Shown: in pieces, positions 35,166 through 46,699 of the stretch | Layout of the letters: each line of letters starts with the position of its first letter | Numbering within the stretch: position 1 is the first letter of the stretch | Source: Agreia pratensis | GTDB taxonomy: Bacteria > Actinomycetota > Actinomycetes > Actinomycetales > Microbacteriaceae | Length of the DNA: 64,000 nt | Assembly: GCF_900177685.1 (NCBI RefSeq) | Contig: NZ_FXAY01000003.1 | Location: 124,001 to 188,000, forward strand | Reading direction: 5' to 3' | Notes under the pieces: generated by a model | The model's database searches: none | The model's input: the letters and a program-made list of their open reading frames with translations, nothing else | What the model was told of the DNA's origin: nothing | Program-made: the position numbers and the translations under genes

Positions 35166-36803
35166 ATGGCAGAACTATCGATCAGCCCCGACGAGATCCG
35201 TGGTGCTCTTCAGGACTTCGTGAAGTCCTACGAGCCCGGCAAGGCGACCAAGACCGAGGTCGGTTACGTCACCGACGCCGGTGACGGCATCGCCCACGTC
35301 GAGGGTCTTCCCGGCGTTATGGCCAACGAACTGATCCGCTTCGCCGATGGAACTCTGGGTCTTGCTCAGAACCTCGACGAAGACGAGGTCGGTGTCATCA
35401 TCCTGGGTGAGTTCTCGGGCATCGTCGAAGGCATGGAGGTGCAGCGCACGGGCGAGGTCCTCTCGGTTCCCGTCGGTGACGCTTACCTGGGCCGCGTCGT
35501 CGACCCGCTGGGAAACCCGATCGACGGTCTCGGCGAGATCGCCTCAGAGGGACGCCGCGCACTCGAGCTGCAGGCACCCGGTGTCATGCAGCGCAAGAGC
35601 GTGCACGAGCCCATGCAGACCGGCATCAAAGCGATCGACGCGATGATCCCGGTTGGCCGCGGCCAGCGCCAGCTCATCATCGGTGACCGCCAGACCGGTA
35701 AGACCGCCATCGCGATCGACACGATCATCAACCAGAAGGCCAACTGGGAGTCGGGCGACGTCAACAAGCAGGTTCGCTGCATCTACGTCGCCATCGGCCA
35801 GAAGGGCTCGACCATCGCCTCCGTCAAGGGCGCGCTGGAAGACGCCGGAGCTCTGGAGTACACGACCATCGTCGCGTCTCCTGCATCCGACCCCGCGGGC
35901 TTCAAGTACCTCGCTCCGTACACGGGCTCGGCCATCGGCCAGCACTGGATGTACGGCGGCAAGCACGTTCTGATCATCTTCGACGACCTGTCGAAGCAGG
36001 CCGAGGCCTACCGCGCCGTCTCCCTTCTTCTCCGTCGTCCGCCGGGACGCGAGGCATACCCGGGTGATGTGTTCTACCTGCACTCCCGTCTGCTCGAGCG
36101 TTGTGCCAAGCTCTCCGACGAGCTGGGTGCGGGTTCGATGACCGGTCTCCCGATCATCGAAACCAAGGCCAACGACGTTTCGGCCTACATCCCGACCAAC
36201 GTGATCTCGATCACCGATGGCCAGATCTTCCTTCAGTCCGACCTGTTCAACGCCAACCAGCGTCCCGCGGTCGACGTGGGTATCTCAGTGTCGCGAGTCG
36301 GTGGTGACGCTCAGGTCAAGTCCATCAAGAAGGTCTCCGGAACGCTGAAGCTCGAGCTCGCTCAGTACCGCTCGCTCGAGGCCTTCGCGATGTTCGCATC
36401 CGACCTCGACCCGGCATCGCGCCGCCAGCTGGCCCGTGGTGCGCGTCTCACCGAGCTGCTGAAGCAGCCTCAGTACTCGCCGTACCCCGTCGAAGACCAG
36501 GTCGTTGCAATCTGGGCGGGAACGAACGGCAAGCTCGATGAGGTTCCGGTCGAAGACATCCTGCGCTTCGAGCGCGAGCTTCTCGACTACCTCGCTCGCA
36601 ATACCGAGGTGTTGACGACGCTGCGCGAATCCAACGTTCTCTCAGACGAAACCGCGTCGTTGCTCGACTCCGAGGTCGACAAGTTCAAGCTCGAGTTCCA
36701 GACGGGCGAGGGCAAGCCCCTCGCCTCGGTCGGACGCGAGGAGTTCACTGCGACCAAGGTTGAAGACGTCAACCAGGAAAAGATCGTGAAGGGTCGCCGC
36801 TAA
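35166..36803 (+). CDS. atpA: ATP synthase F1 subunit alpha
   Basis: 545 residues from ATG 35166 with AAAAGGAAA upstream. Walker [14 protein letters not shown], the alpha-type PSxxxR region [11 protein letters not shown], and the arginine-finger region near it. It forms the non-catalytic nucleotide sites of the F1 hexamer. It is followed by atpG after 3 bp. Confidence 0.97.
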   Translation: MAELSISPDEIRGALQDFVKSYEPGKATKTEVGYVTDAGDGIAHVEGLPGVMANELIRFADGTLGLAQNLDEDEVGVIILGEFSGIVEGMEVQRTGEVLSVPVGDAYLGRVVDPLGNPIDGLGEIASEGRRALELQAPGVMQRKSVHEPMQTGIKAIDAMIPVGRGQRQLIIGDRQTGKTAIAIDTIINQKANWESGDVNKQVRCIYVAIGQKGSTIASVKGALEDAGALEYTTIVASPASDPAGFKYLAPYTGSAIGQHWMYGGKHVLIIFDDLSKQAEAYRAVSLLLRRPPGREAYPGDVFYLHSRLLERCAKLSDELGAGSMTGLPIIETKANDVSAYIPTNVISITDGQIFLQSDLFNANQRPAVDVGISVSRVGGDAQVKSIKKVSGTLKLELAQYRSLEAFAMFASDLDPASRRQLARGARLTELLKQPQYSPYPVEDQVVAIWAGTNGKLDEVPVEDILRFERELLDYLARNTEVLTTLRESNVLSDETASLLDSEVDKFKLEFQTGEGKPLASVGREEFTATKVEDVNQEKIVKGRR

Positions 36804-36806
36804 CTT

Positions 36807-39190
<2,384 letters not shown>

Positions 39191-39192
39191 TC

Positions 39193-39456
39193 ATGGCTTC
39201 GGCTCTTACCGTGAGTGTCGTCTCGGCCGATCAGGAAGTCTGGTCGGGCGAGGCCACGATGGTCATCGCCAAAACCGTCGAAGGCGAGATCGGTATTCTT
39301 GCCGGCCACGAACCTCTGCTGGCTATCCTGGCCGAGGGCGAGGTTCGCGTCACTCAGGCGTCCGGCTCACGCATCACGGCTCAGGCCGACGACGGGTTCC
39401 TGTCTGTAGAGAACAACACCATCACGATCGTCGCGCGCAACGCGGCTCTCGTCTAA
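39193..39456 (+). CDS. atpC: ATP synthase F1 subunit epsilon
   Basis: 87 residues from ATG 39193, 2 bp after atpD. The N-terminal beta-sandwich is present (LTVSVVSADQEVWSGEA, GEIGILAGHEPLLAIL), but the C-terminal helical hairpin seen in E. coli epsilon (about 140 aa) is absent. The short form would lack the helix that inhibits ATP hydrolysis by that mechanism. Last gene of the atp operon. Confidence 0.95.
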   Translation: MASALTVSVVSADQEVWSGEATMVIAKTVEGEIGILAGHEPLLAILAEGEVRVTQASGSRITAQADDGFLSVENNTITIVARNAALV

Positions 39457-39477
39457 CGCAAGCGGGTCGACCACCTC

Positions 39478-40230
39478 GTGATCATCCTCCTTCCGCCGTC
39501 CGAGACGAAGCGGGAGGGGGGTGATGCTACGGGGCTGGATCTGGCCCGCTTGCGTTTTTCTTCGCTCACAGCGACTCGTCGTGGTCTTCTTAGAGAACTG
39601 CGTGCGATCTCTCGTGATGAAGACGCGAGCCTCAAAGCGCTCAAGATCAGCCCGCGGCAACGCGCGGAGGTCCTTCGCAATCGCGAAGTGATGACGTCGC
39701 CGACGATGCCTGCAATCGACAGGTATACGGGGGTCGTCTTTGATGCCCTCGACTCGGCCAGTCTGCCTGAGAGAGCCAGATCGTTCGCGGCGTCGCATCT
39801 TGTGATCCAGTCGGCCCTCTTGGGACCGATCGGCGCCATGGATCCTATTCCGGCCTACAGGCTGTCGCATGATTCGAAGTTGCCCGGGGTTCACCTCGCC
39901 AAGACGTGGGCTCCCGTTGCACCGCTAGAGATCGGCGCGGGCGACGACCTCGTGCTCGACTTCAGATCTGAAGCGTATGTCGCTCTTTCGCCGTTGCCGT
40001 CTGGCGCCAACTCCTGGTTCCTCAAAGTCGTCACCGAGTCCGACGACGGCACCGTTCGTGCCTTGAACCATTTCAACAAGAAGTCAAAAGGGCTGCTGAC
40101 CCGAACACTGCTGATGCACGCGCGCGATCTGGCGACGATCGACGAGGTCCTCGCGGTGGCCAGGGCGGCGGGGCATCGGATGGAACTCGGTGATCCGGGA
40201 GAGCTCCGGCTCTACGTCTCGAAGGACTGA
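39478..40230 (+). CDS. yaaA: YaaA/UPF0246 family peroxide-stress protein
   Basis: 250 residues starting MIILLPPSETKREGGD, the invariant N terminus of YaaA. The PAIDRYTGVVFDAL and NHFNKKSKGLLTR segments are also typical. YaaA lowers intracellular free iron during peroxide stress and binds DNA in E. coli. GTG start 21 bp after atpC, so possibly read through from the atp operon. Confidence 0.9.
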   Translation: MIILLPPSETKREGGDATGLDLARLRFSSLTATRRGLLRELRAISRDEDASLKALKISPRQRAEVLRNREVMTSPTMPAIDRYTGVVFDALDSASLPERARSFAASHLVIQSALLGPIGAMDPIPAYRLSHDSKLPGVHLAKTWAPVAPLEIGAGDDLVLDFRSEAYVALSPLPSGANSWFLKVVTESDDGTVRALNHFNKKSKGLLTRTLLMHARDLATIDEVLAVARAAGHRMELGDPGELRLYVSKD

Positions 40231-40290
40231 CCGCGGTCTAGAGGCGGCTTCGCTGACGAGTTGCCGGCGCGGATGGTTCGTGGTTGGCGC

Positions 40291-40296
40291 TAGTCT
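40291..40296 (+). promoter_or_regulatory. Candidate -10 (TAGTCT) of a leaderless promoter
   Basis: TAGTCT ends 6 nt before ATG 40303 and no SD sequence fits between them. Confidence 0.4.
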
Positions 40297-40302
40297 TGCT
40301 GC

Positions 40303-40839
40303 ATGATCTCGACATACGACTCGGACGGTACTGCGGCCGGAGCTGCAGCCGGACTGATTATCACTCTGATCTTCACCGCGTTCTATGTGGTTCTGGTAGT
40401 CGGCATCTATGTTGTCAGTTCGTGGTTTCTGAGCAAGATCTTCGTGAAGGCTGGAGAGCCCGCCTGGAAGGGGTGGGTTCCGGTCTATAACTCCTGGACG
40501 TTCCTCGAGCTCGGCGGACAGGCAGGGTGGTGGGCGCTCGTCGCCTTTGTGCCTGTCGTCAACATCGCATCGAGCGTGTTCATCTGCATCGCGGCGTACA
40601 ACATAGGATTGCGCTTCGGCAAGACCGGGGTATGGCTCATCCTCTATATCCTCGTTCCCTACGTGTGGTGGGGAATCTTCGCGTTCAACGCGTCTGTCTG
40701 GAATCCGCAGCCGATCGCGGGTATCTTCATCGCCCCGGATTGGGCGAGACCCACCAGTGCGGTTCTGCGCTACGTGCCACAGGCGCGTCCGGTCTACGCA
40801 CCTCCGCCGTCGAGCGGGCCTCAGAACCCCGGCTATTGA
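40303..40839 (+). CDS. DUF5684-type membrane protein
   Basis: 178 residues with an N-terminal hydrophobic helix (about 10-45) and two to three more. The central block WKGWVPVYNSWTFLELGGQ, followed by WWALVAFVPVVNI and LRFGKTGVW, is the DUF5684 pattern found in many actinobacterial signal-peptidase-like small membrane proteins. The C terminus is Pro-rich and cytoplasmic. Function unknown. It converges with tag with one base between the stops. Confidence 0.75.
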   Translation: MISTYDSDGTAAGAAAGLIITLIFTAFYVVLVVGIYVVSSWFLSKIFVKAGEPAWKGWVPVYNSWTFLELGGQAGWWALVAFVPVVNIASSVFICIAAYNIGLRFGKTGVWLILYILVPYVWWGIFAFNASVWNPQPIAGIFIAPDWARPTSAVLRYVPQARPVYAPPPSSGPQNPGY

Positions 40840-40840
40840 T

Positions 40841-41446
40841 TCACCTCACCTCGACGTCAAGCTGATCGCCGCGCGCACAGCCGCGCGCGTGATCGTTGAT
40901 CAGCCCGGCTGCCTGCATTAATGCGTGCATCGTCGTCGGCCCGACGAAGGTGAGTCCGATACGCCGCAGCTCTGTGCTGAGTGCGTGCGATCGGTCTGTT
41001 ACCGTCAGCATCCCTTCCACCGTTGCGGGGCGCTCGTGCGATGATGGCGCGTGGCTCCAGATGAGGCGATCGAGCGCTCCCGGGTTGTCGCGTATCAGCT
41101 CGCGTATTGTCCGGGCGTTCTTGATCGTGGCGGCGATCTTGTGACGATTGCGGATGATCGACGCGTCGAGGGCCAATTCGTTGACCTTGTCCTCGTCGAA
41201 TTGAGCGACTCGTTCGATCGAGAACTGCTCGAAGGCGGCGCGGAAGGCGGGCCGTCGCCTCAGAATAGTGATCCACGACAGACCCGCCTGGAACCCCTCC
41301 AGTGCGATCGTCTCGAAGAGGGCGGCATCGCCGTGCTGCGGTTTGCCCCACTCTTCGTCGTGATATCGCTGATATTCGGGGTCGTCGGAGACCCAGCCGC
41401 ATCGCGCAATGCCGTCGTCTCCCGCTCGCAGAAGTTCTCGTGTCAT
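40841..41446 (-). CDS. tag: DNA-3-methyladenine glycosylase I
   Basis: 201 residues from ATG 41446. Zinc-binding/active site N terminus RCGWV and YHDEEWG, then GLSWITILRRRPAFRAAF and SIIRNRHKI, all diagnostic of Tag. The C-terminal GCARGDQ region may supply a zinc ligand. It excises 3-methyladenine from alkylated DNA. The longer open frame to 41782 is discarded because the family begins at MTRELL. GGAG and a TACTGT box lie just upstream. Confidence 0.93.
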   Translation of the reverse strand: MTRELLRAGDDGIARCGWVSDDPEYQRYHDEEWGKPQHGDAALFETIALEGFQAGLSWITILRRRPAFRAAFEQFSIERVAQFDEDKVNELALDASIIRNRHKIAATIKNARTIRELIRDNPGALDRLIWSHAPSSHERPATVEGMLTVTDRSHALSTELRRIGLTFVGPTTMHALMQAAGLINDHARGCARGDQLDVEVR

Positions 41447-41453
41447 GACTCCG

Positions 41454-41459
41454 ACAGTA
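41454..41459 (-). promoter_or_regulatory. Candidate -10 (TACTGT) of tag
   Basis: On the minus strand TACTGT ends 7 nt before ATG 41446, again matching TANNNT at leaderless spacing. Confidence 0.35.
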
Positions 41460-41524
41460 TCGCCGCATGAGAGAACGGAGCGCCCTCGTCGTCTCGGCTG
41501 GGAATCCACAGGACTGCCCGTGCG

Positions 41525-41585
41525 TGTGAAGAGTACTGCGACCATCCCTTCCCTCACAGGACGGTGTGCGGATCGACTCTTCACA
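41525..41585. repeat. 10-bp inverted repeat between tag and the DUF4192 gene
   Basis: TGTGAAGAGT (41525-41534) is repeated exactly inverted as ACTCTTCACA (41576-41585) across a 41-nt spacer. It sits in the divergent intergenic region and could be a paired operator or chance. Confidence 0.35.
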
Positions 41586-41636
41586 GACTGGTCGACGGCC
41601 CTCATCTCGGTATGCATGAGACAGCAGACTTTCGCC

Positions 41637-42722
41637 ATGACTTCCTCGGTTAAGGCGAAACGGCCATCAGATTTCTTGATCGCTCTGCCCCGCGTCATGG
41701 GATACACACCCGTGAACAGCATTGTTGTGCAGACTTTCCAGAGTAGGCAGACTGCCGCCTCGCTGCGAGTCGATCTGCCCACTGCAGAACATCAGAAAAA
41801 CCCCCGTCTGATCGCTGATGCCATCATCCGGCTGATCAGTCGTGTTCCCGGAGTCGACGCCGTTCTGATCGCCATCTACACGGATGAGGCGTGGTCTGCG
41901 GCGGATCGACCTCCGCGACCGCAGCTCGTCGAGGCTATCGTCACACGCATGGCATCGGCGGGTTTGGGCATCGTCGATGCCCTGTGCTGTTCGGGGCGGA
42001 GCTGGGCGTCGTATCTCGACGCTGAGCGCGGCACATTCGACGAAAACGAGAAGACGCGGATCGAGGCTGAGCTCGACGGCGTCGGTGCGCCGCGCGACGT
42101 GGAGGCCATCGCTCAGGGAGCTCCGCCGATATGTGAGGGGCCGAGCGCTCAGCGTGACGGTGTGGCAGAAGCCTCGACCGCGATCATGCACGACGCTCGC
42201 GAGAGAGAACGGCTCTGGGAGTGGCCGGTGGCGCACGTTCTCTGGACCGACGCGATCGAATCGACGCCCACCGACCTTCCACCGAAGGCGGTGGCTGCTC
42301 TGCTCTGGAGCATCCGAGACAAGGGCGTGCGGGACTGCGTGCTGATGCTCATGGCCTGGGGTAATGACGCCGGAGACCGAGCCGCCGCCGACACTGCGCT
42401 GCTTCGTCGGGGGCTTACCGTGCCCGACGGGTCGATCCTCGAGACCTTCGTCGGTGAGGGGCGACAGTGCCCTGATGGCCTGAGGATAGAGGGAGCGGTT
42501 CGTCTTCTCCGCCATCTCATCTCGCTTGCCCCGCGGCCGTGGCAATTGGCTCCGTTCACGATGCTCGCCTGGTTCGAGTGGGCTCGAGGACAGGGTTCAG
42601 CCGCGGGCGACTATCTCGAACAGGCACTGTCGATTGGGCCGGGATACGAGCTGGCACGACTCTTCGAGCAGCTGATCAGTACAGGCCGTGTACCCGACTG
42701 GGTGGGCAGGCAGGCTGTGTGA
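41637..42722 (+). CDS. DUF4192 domain-containing protein
   Basis: 361 residues from ATG 41637. The N-terminal hallmark PSDFLIALPRVMGYTPVNSI then LRVDLP matches DUF4192, an actinobacterial family of unknown function. Around 250-340 the protein has ALLWSIRDKG and LAWFEWARGQGSAAGDYLEQ, the TPR-like C-terminal helices of the family. The open frame extends to 41409 but lacks family similarity; ATG 41616 is the other candidate start. Divergent from tag. Confidence 0.82.
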   Translation: MTSSVKAKRPSDFLIALPRVMGYTPVNSIVVQTFQSRQTAASLRVDLPTAEHQKNPRLIADAIIRLISRVPGVDAVLIAIYTDEAWSAADRPPRPQLVEAIVTRMASAGLGIVDALCCSGRSWASYLDAERGTFDENEKTRIEAELDGVGAPRDVEAIAQGAPPICEGPSAQRDGVAEASTAIMHDARERERLWEWPVAHVLWTDAIESTPTDLPPKAVAALLWSIRDKGVRDCVLMLMAWGNDAGDRAAADTALLRRGLTVPDGSILETFVGEGRQCPDGLRIEGAVRLLRHLISLAPRPWQLAPFTMLAWFEWARGQGSAAGDYLEQALSIGPGYELARLFEQLISTGRVPDWVGRQAV

Positions 42723-42729
42723 GCGGCAA

Positions 42730-44121
42730 TCAGAGTCTGTTCCACGCCTCAGTGAGCACCCCGCGCAGGATCTGCTCGATCTCGTCGAACTCGGCCGCAC
42801 CGATAGTGAGAGGTGGGGCGAGCTGGATCACAGGGTCTCCTCGATCGTCGGCGCGGCAGTAGAGGCCGGCGTCGAAGAGCGCCTTCGAGAGGAAGCCTCG
42901 CAGGAGCCTTTCGGACTCGTCGTCGTCGAACGTCTCCTTCGTGATCTTGTCCTTCACGAGTTCGATTCCGAAGAAGTATCCATCGCCCCGCACATCGCCA
43001 ACGATCGGAAGATCGTTCAACTTTTCGAGAGTGGAGCGGAAGAGAGGTGAGTTGGCTCTGACATTCTCGTTGAGTTTCTCTTCTTCGAAGATGTCGAGAT
43101 TCGCCAACGCGACCGCCGCCGAAACGGGGTGTCCGCCGAAGGTGTAGCCGTGCGCGAACGATGTCTGACCGTGTTTGAAAGGCTCATAGACCCTGTCGCT
43201 CACGATGGTCGCACCGATGGGGGAGTACCCGCTGGTCATGCCTTTGGCGCAGGTGATCATGTCGGGAACAAAACCATATTCGTCGCAGGCGAACATGTGC
43301 CCGATGCGTCCGAATGCGCAGATCACCTCGTCGCTGACCAGGAGAACGTCGTGGCGGTCGCAGATCTCACGAACTCGCTGGAAGTATCCGGGAGGTGGAG
43401 GAAAGCATCCTCCCGAGTTCTGCACAGGTTCAAGAAAAACCGCTGCGACGGTATCGGGGCCTTCGAACTGGATCATCTCCTCGATGCGATCGGCAGCCCA
43501 GATCCCGAACGCTGTCAGGTCGTCGCCGTGCTCGGGTGCGCGGTAGAAGTTCGTGTTGGGCACGCGGAAGCCGCCTGGTGTGACCGGTTCGAACATCGCC
43601 TTCATGCCCGGGATACCGGTGACCGCCAGCGCTCCTTGGGTGGTGCCGTGATAAGCGACGGCGCGAGAGATGACTTTGTGCTTCGTCGGACGCCCTTGGA
43701 GCTTCCAGTAGTACTTGGCCAGTTTGAACGCGGTCTCGACGGCTTCTCCGCCCCCGGTCGAGAAGAACACGCGGTTGAGGTCGCCAGGCGCATAGTGGGC
43801 GAGCCTGTCGGCGAGCTCGATCGCGTTCGGATGGGCGTACGACCACACGGGGAAGAAAGCCAGCTCTTCAGCCTGACGTGCGGCGGTCTCGGCCAGGCGT
43901 CGGCGACCGTGTCCGGCATTCACCACGAACAATCCAGACAGTCCGTCGATGTACTTCTTGCCGCGACTATCCCAGATGTGATGGCCCTCGCCGCGTGTGA
44001 TGATCGGCACTCCCGCGCCCGACTCCATCACGGACTGCCGACTGAAGTGCATCCACAGATGGTCTTTCGCCTTGCGCTGCATCTCGCTCTCTGCAGCGTC
44101 GGAATAGGTCAGGTTATTCAT
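42730..44121 (-). CDS. Class III PLP-dependent aminotransferase (omega-amino acid/polyamine type)
   Basis: 463 residues, fold-type I PLP enzyme. It has GLSGLFVVNAGHGRRRLAE, the PLP-phosphate region FFSTGGGEAVETAFKLA, the Asp-containing LLVSDEVICAFGRIG and the Schiff-base Lys in CAKGMTSGYSP. The pattern fits putrescine-, beta-alanine- or taurine-pyruvate aminotransferases; context with an Lrp regulator and a nearby polyamine transporter and gabT favours putrescine or a related diamine. It overlaps the upstream Lrp gene by 4 bp. Substrate is inference. Confidence 0.88.
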   Translation of the reverse strand: MNNLTYSDAAESEMQRKAKDHLWMHFSRQSVMESGAGVPIITRGEGHHIWDSRGKKYIDGLSGLFVVNAGHGRRRLAETAARQAEELAFFPVWSYAHPNAIELADRLAHYAPGDLNRVFFSTGGGEAVETAFKLAKYYWKLQGRPTKHKVISRAVAYHGTTQGALAVTGIPGMKAMFEPVTPGGFRVPNTNFYRAPEHGDDLTAFGIWAADRIEEMIQFEGPDTVAAVFLEPVQNSGGCFPPPPGYFQRVREICDRHDVLLVSDEVICAFGRIGHMFACDEYGFVPDMITCAKGMTSGYSPIGATIVSDRVYEPFKHGQTSFAHGYTFGGHPVSAAVALANLDIFEEEKLNENVRANSPLFRSTLEKLNDLPIVGDVRGDGYFFGIELVKDKITKETFDDDESERLLRGFLSKALFDAGLYCRADDRGDPVIQLAPPLTIGAAEFDEIEQILRGVLTEAWNRL

Positions 44122-44585
44122 CGGGTACCCCAGTTGTAGAGCTGCTTGTGCAGTTTCAGATAGACGAACGTCTCGGTGGAGATGACACCGTCGAGGTGTC
44201 GAATCTGCGAGTTGAGCAGGGCGATGAGATCGTCGTCGCTCTCGCAGACGACCTCGGCCATGATGTCGAACGTGCCCGCGGTGAGCACGACGTAGTCGAC
44301 GGCCGGTATCGCGGCGAGTGCGTCGGCGACGACGCGCGTATCACCGGACACCTTCAGGCCGATCATTGCCTGTCGGTAAAAGCCGAGCTGCAGTGGATCG
44401 GTGACGGCCACGATCTGCATCACCCCCGACTCCGTGAGCTTCTGCACTCGCTGTCGAACCGCCGCCTCACTCAGGCCGACGGCTTTGCCGATTTCGGCGT
44501 ACGACCGTCGTCCGTCGACCTGCAGCTGCTCGATGATGGCCTTCGACGTGTCATCGAGATGGGATTGTCGTGGCTTTGGGCTCAT
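44118..44585 (-). CDS. Lrp/AsnC family transcriptional regulator
   Basis: 155 residues. N-terminal helix-turn-helix (KAIIEQLQVDGRRSYAEIGKAVGLSEAAVRQRVQKLTE) spelled here only in outline, at about 13-60, then an RAM effector domain with VVLTAGTFDIMAEVVC and the terminal FVYLKLHKQLYNWG. Amino-acid-responsive regulators of this type commonly control adjoining amine catabolism. A CAGAAT box lies 6 nt before ATG 44585. The stop overlaps the aminotransferase start, so regulator and enzyme are co-expressed. Confidence 0.9.
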   Translation of the reverse strand: MSPKPRQSHLDDTSKAIIEQLQVDGRRSYAEIGKAVGLSEAAVRQRVQKLTESGVMQIVAVTDPLQLGFYRQAMIGLKVSGDTRVVADALAAIPAVDYVVLTAGTFDIMAEVVCESDDDLIALLNSQIRHLDGVISTETFVYLKLHKQLYNWGTR

Positions 44586-44752
44586 GCCAGGATTCTGTCA
44601 GGATGAATCGCGTTGAGCAAGTGATTCAGTCGCAAAGTGCGAGTTGTACCGCGAAATCCGTTGAATTGCGGTTGTCTCGAACGCGTACTGAACGCTCCAG
44701 CCGGTGATACGCGCATGCTATGCCGTCGGTACCTCGCGGCAGTCTTTCGATG

Positions 44753-44766
44753 TCGCCGATCGGCGA
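44753..44766. promoter_or_regulatory. 14-bp perfect palindrome before the FHA/EccC block
   Basis: TCGCCGATCGGCGA reads identically on both strands. It ends 1 nt before the candidate -10 TAAGCT and 13 nt before GTG 44780, so it would lie in the promoter spacer. It is a good operator candidate for the block. Confidence 0.45.
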
Positions 44767-44767
44767 T

Positions 44768-44773
44768 TAAGCT
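44768..44773 (+). promoter_or_regulatory. Candidate -10 (TAAGCT), leaderless spacing
   Basis: TAAGCT ends 6 nt before GTG 44780. No SD is present, so leaderless initiation is likely. Confidence 0.4.
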
Positions 44774-44779
44774 CGACGG

Positions 44780-45802
44780 GTGAACTCGCCCCATCAGAAC
44801 ACAGGTCGTGTCGTGTACGACGCGGCTTCGTCTTCGGGCTCCCAGCTGGCTCTCGTCGTGCCCGGTATGGTCGCGGTTCTCGGCGGCGGCTGTTCGCAGA
44901 CCGTGCTGTCGCGACTGTGGGACGAGATGTCGAGCGACTCCGTGTCGTTCGAACGCGTTGTTCAGGCCGTTCCATCGCTCGGCGCCGACGCGGTCACCTC
45001 GTTCGCCGTGGCCGCGCTGGAGACGGACGGAATGGCGTCGGCGGTGCTCACCGTCGTGGCGCGGGGCGCCTCTGTGGTCGACGTGTACACGGCGGATGCT
45101 GTGCCGCGGCGATTCTCGTCGCAGGGCCTCCGGCCCTGGCATCTCTCCTCGTTCTCGAACGTGACTGGACTCCGATTCGGCGCGAGCATCGATGCCGTCG
45201 GCCCCGCGGAGATGATGACGATCTCGGGTGCCGAGCTTCCGCTCGTGCTCGGTGTCGCATCCGTCGATTCGGTGATCTGGATGCTCGACGAGGCTCGTGC
45301 GATCGTCGACACGTCGGCGAGACGCGAGGGTCAGGAACCGCGAGCAGCAACGGTCGCGGGCGACGACCCCGAAATCACGCTGGAGCGTGTTCCAGGCCGA
45401 CGCGTGGGCCGACACGGTGGCATGCACGCATCGGACACGGCATCGCCGCACCAGATTCGGCCCAGTCGAGTTCGGATCGGGACACAGGCGCCTTTCGAAT
45501 TGCACGTTCCCGTGTATATCGGCCGCAGGCCTCGTGGCCCAAGGCAGCTCGCCGGTGACCAGGTGGTTCTTGTCGAGGTGCCCTCGCCCACCCGGGAGGT
45601 CTCGGCGTCGCACCTGCACATCGAGCAGCGAGGGCGCGAGGTCATCGTGACGGATCTGCAGTCGACGAATGGCACGGCCGTCACACTGCCCGGTTCACCT
45701 CGGATAAAGTTGAAGCCGGGGGACTCGATCGTTCTTCCCCCGTACAGCAGGGTCGAAATCGGTGACGGTAACGTCATCGAGATACTTCCCGGAGCGGATT
45801 GA
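44780..45802 (+). CDS. FHA-domain protein with novel N-terminal domain
   Basis: 340 residues. The C-terminal FHA domain (about 240-340) has GRR (248-250), the SxxH region SASHLHI (275-281) and STNGT (295-299), so phosphothreonine recognition should work. The N-terminal about 180 residues (LALVVPGMVAVLGGGCSQ, VLTVVARGASVVDVYTADAV) belong to no family I can name; the order of strands recalls a PP2C fold without its metal-binding Asp residues, an inference. A basic linker (about 180-240) joins them. First gene of a four-gene block with a phosphatase, a second FHA protein and an EccC-like ATPase. Confidence 0.85.
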   Translation: MNSPHQNTGRVVYDAASSSGSQLALVVPGMVAVLGGGCSQTVLSRLWDEMSSDSVSFERVVQAVPSLGADAVTSFAVAALETDGMASAVLTVVARGASVVDVYTADAVPRRFSSQGLRPWHLSSFSNVTGLRFGASIDAVGPAEMMTISGAELPLVLGVASVDSVIWMLDEARAIVDTSARREGQEPRAATVAGDDPEITLERVPGRRVGRHGGMHASDTASPHQIRPSRVRIGTQAPFELHVPVYIGRRPRGPRQLAGDQVVLVEVPSPTREVSASHLHIEQRGREVIVTDLQSTNGTAVTLPGSPRIKLKPGDSIVLPPYSRVEIGDGNVIEILPGAD

Positions 45803-45877
45803 CCGTGAAGAGCGGTCTGCGCAGCGACAGAACCGTGCGCACCCGAATCCGAACAGCATGTCGAGGAGAAGAGTCCC

Positions 45878-46699
45878 GTGACCCAGATCGGTGACAGCAA
45901 CGCCCACGTGAGTGTTGTCCTTCCCGGCGCCGCAGACACGCTGACCCTCACCTGGTCGTTCATGTCGGACCGGGGAAACAAGCGGGCCGTCAACGAAGAC
46001 AGTGTCGTCGCGAATCCGCCACTGTTCGCTGTGGCAGACGGCATGGGCGGTCACTCCGCGGGGGATATCGCCAGTGCTGCCGTCGTCACGCGCCTCGGAG
46101 ATATCACTGGCAGGGCTTACATCGATGGCGATACGATCGATCGAGCTCTCGAGTCGGCCCGGGCCGACATCGACAGAGTCGGCGATGAGAGTGTTCTCGG
46201 AACGGGCACCACCGTCACCGGAGTCGCACTCACGATTGTCGATGACGAGGCACAGTGGGCCGTGTTCAACATCGGCGACTCGCGGGTCTATCTATTCGCC
46301 GATGGTGTTCTCGAGCAGATCACGACCGACCACTCCGTCGTGCAGGAGATGGTCGCCGCCGGGTTGATCACCAGAGAACAGGCCGATGTTCATCCCGACA
46401 GCAATGTCATCACTCGGGCTGTCGGGTTCCACGACACGCCCGTTCCCGACTACTCGCTCATTCCCGTCGTTCCGGGCCAGCGCATCCTCGTCTGCTCGGA
46501 CGGACTCACGAAAGAGCTCACCGATCACGGGATCCGGCATTACCTGGCGACGACCGACTCTGCCGAACGCGCCGTGAGCGAACTCGTGGCTGCCTCACTG
46601 GCCAACGGAGGCCGAGACAACGTGACAGTACTCGTCGTCGACGTCTCTTTGGCTGTCGACGAGATCGAATCGACCCGTCCGAGCGCGCGAACCCGATGA
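45878..46699 (+). CDS. PP2C-family serine/threonine protein phosphatase
   Basis: 273 residues, cytosolic. All PP2C metal-site motifs are present: NED (39-41), ADGMGGHSAGD (53-63), ATP-like loop FNIGDSRVYLF, LVCSDGL near 208 and the final RDNVTVLVVDV. It should dephosphorylate Ser/Thr residues, probably the ligands of the two FHA proteins. GTG 45878 has GAGGAG upstream. The stop overlaps the next gene by 4 bp. No Ser/Thr kinase gene is in the window, so the opposing kinase must be encoded elsewhere. Confidence 0.93.
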   Translation: MTQIGDSNAHVSVVLPGAADTLTLTWSFMSDRGNKRAVNEDSVVANPPLFAVADGMGGHSAGDIASAAVVTRLGDITGRAYIDGDTIDRALESARADIDRVGDESVLGTGTTVTGVALTIVDDEAQWAVFNIGDSRVYLFADGVLEQITTDHSVVQEMVAAGLITREQADVHPDSNVITRAVGFHDTPVPDYSLIPVVPGQRILVCSDGLTKELTDHGIRHYLATTDSAERAVSELVAASLANGGRDNVTVLVVDVSLAVDEIESTRPSARTR

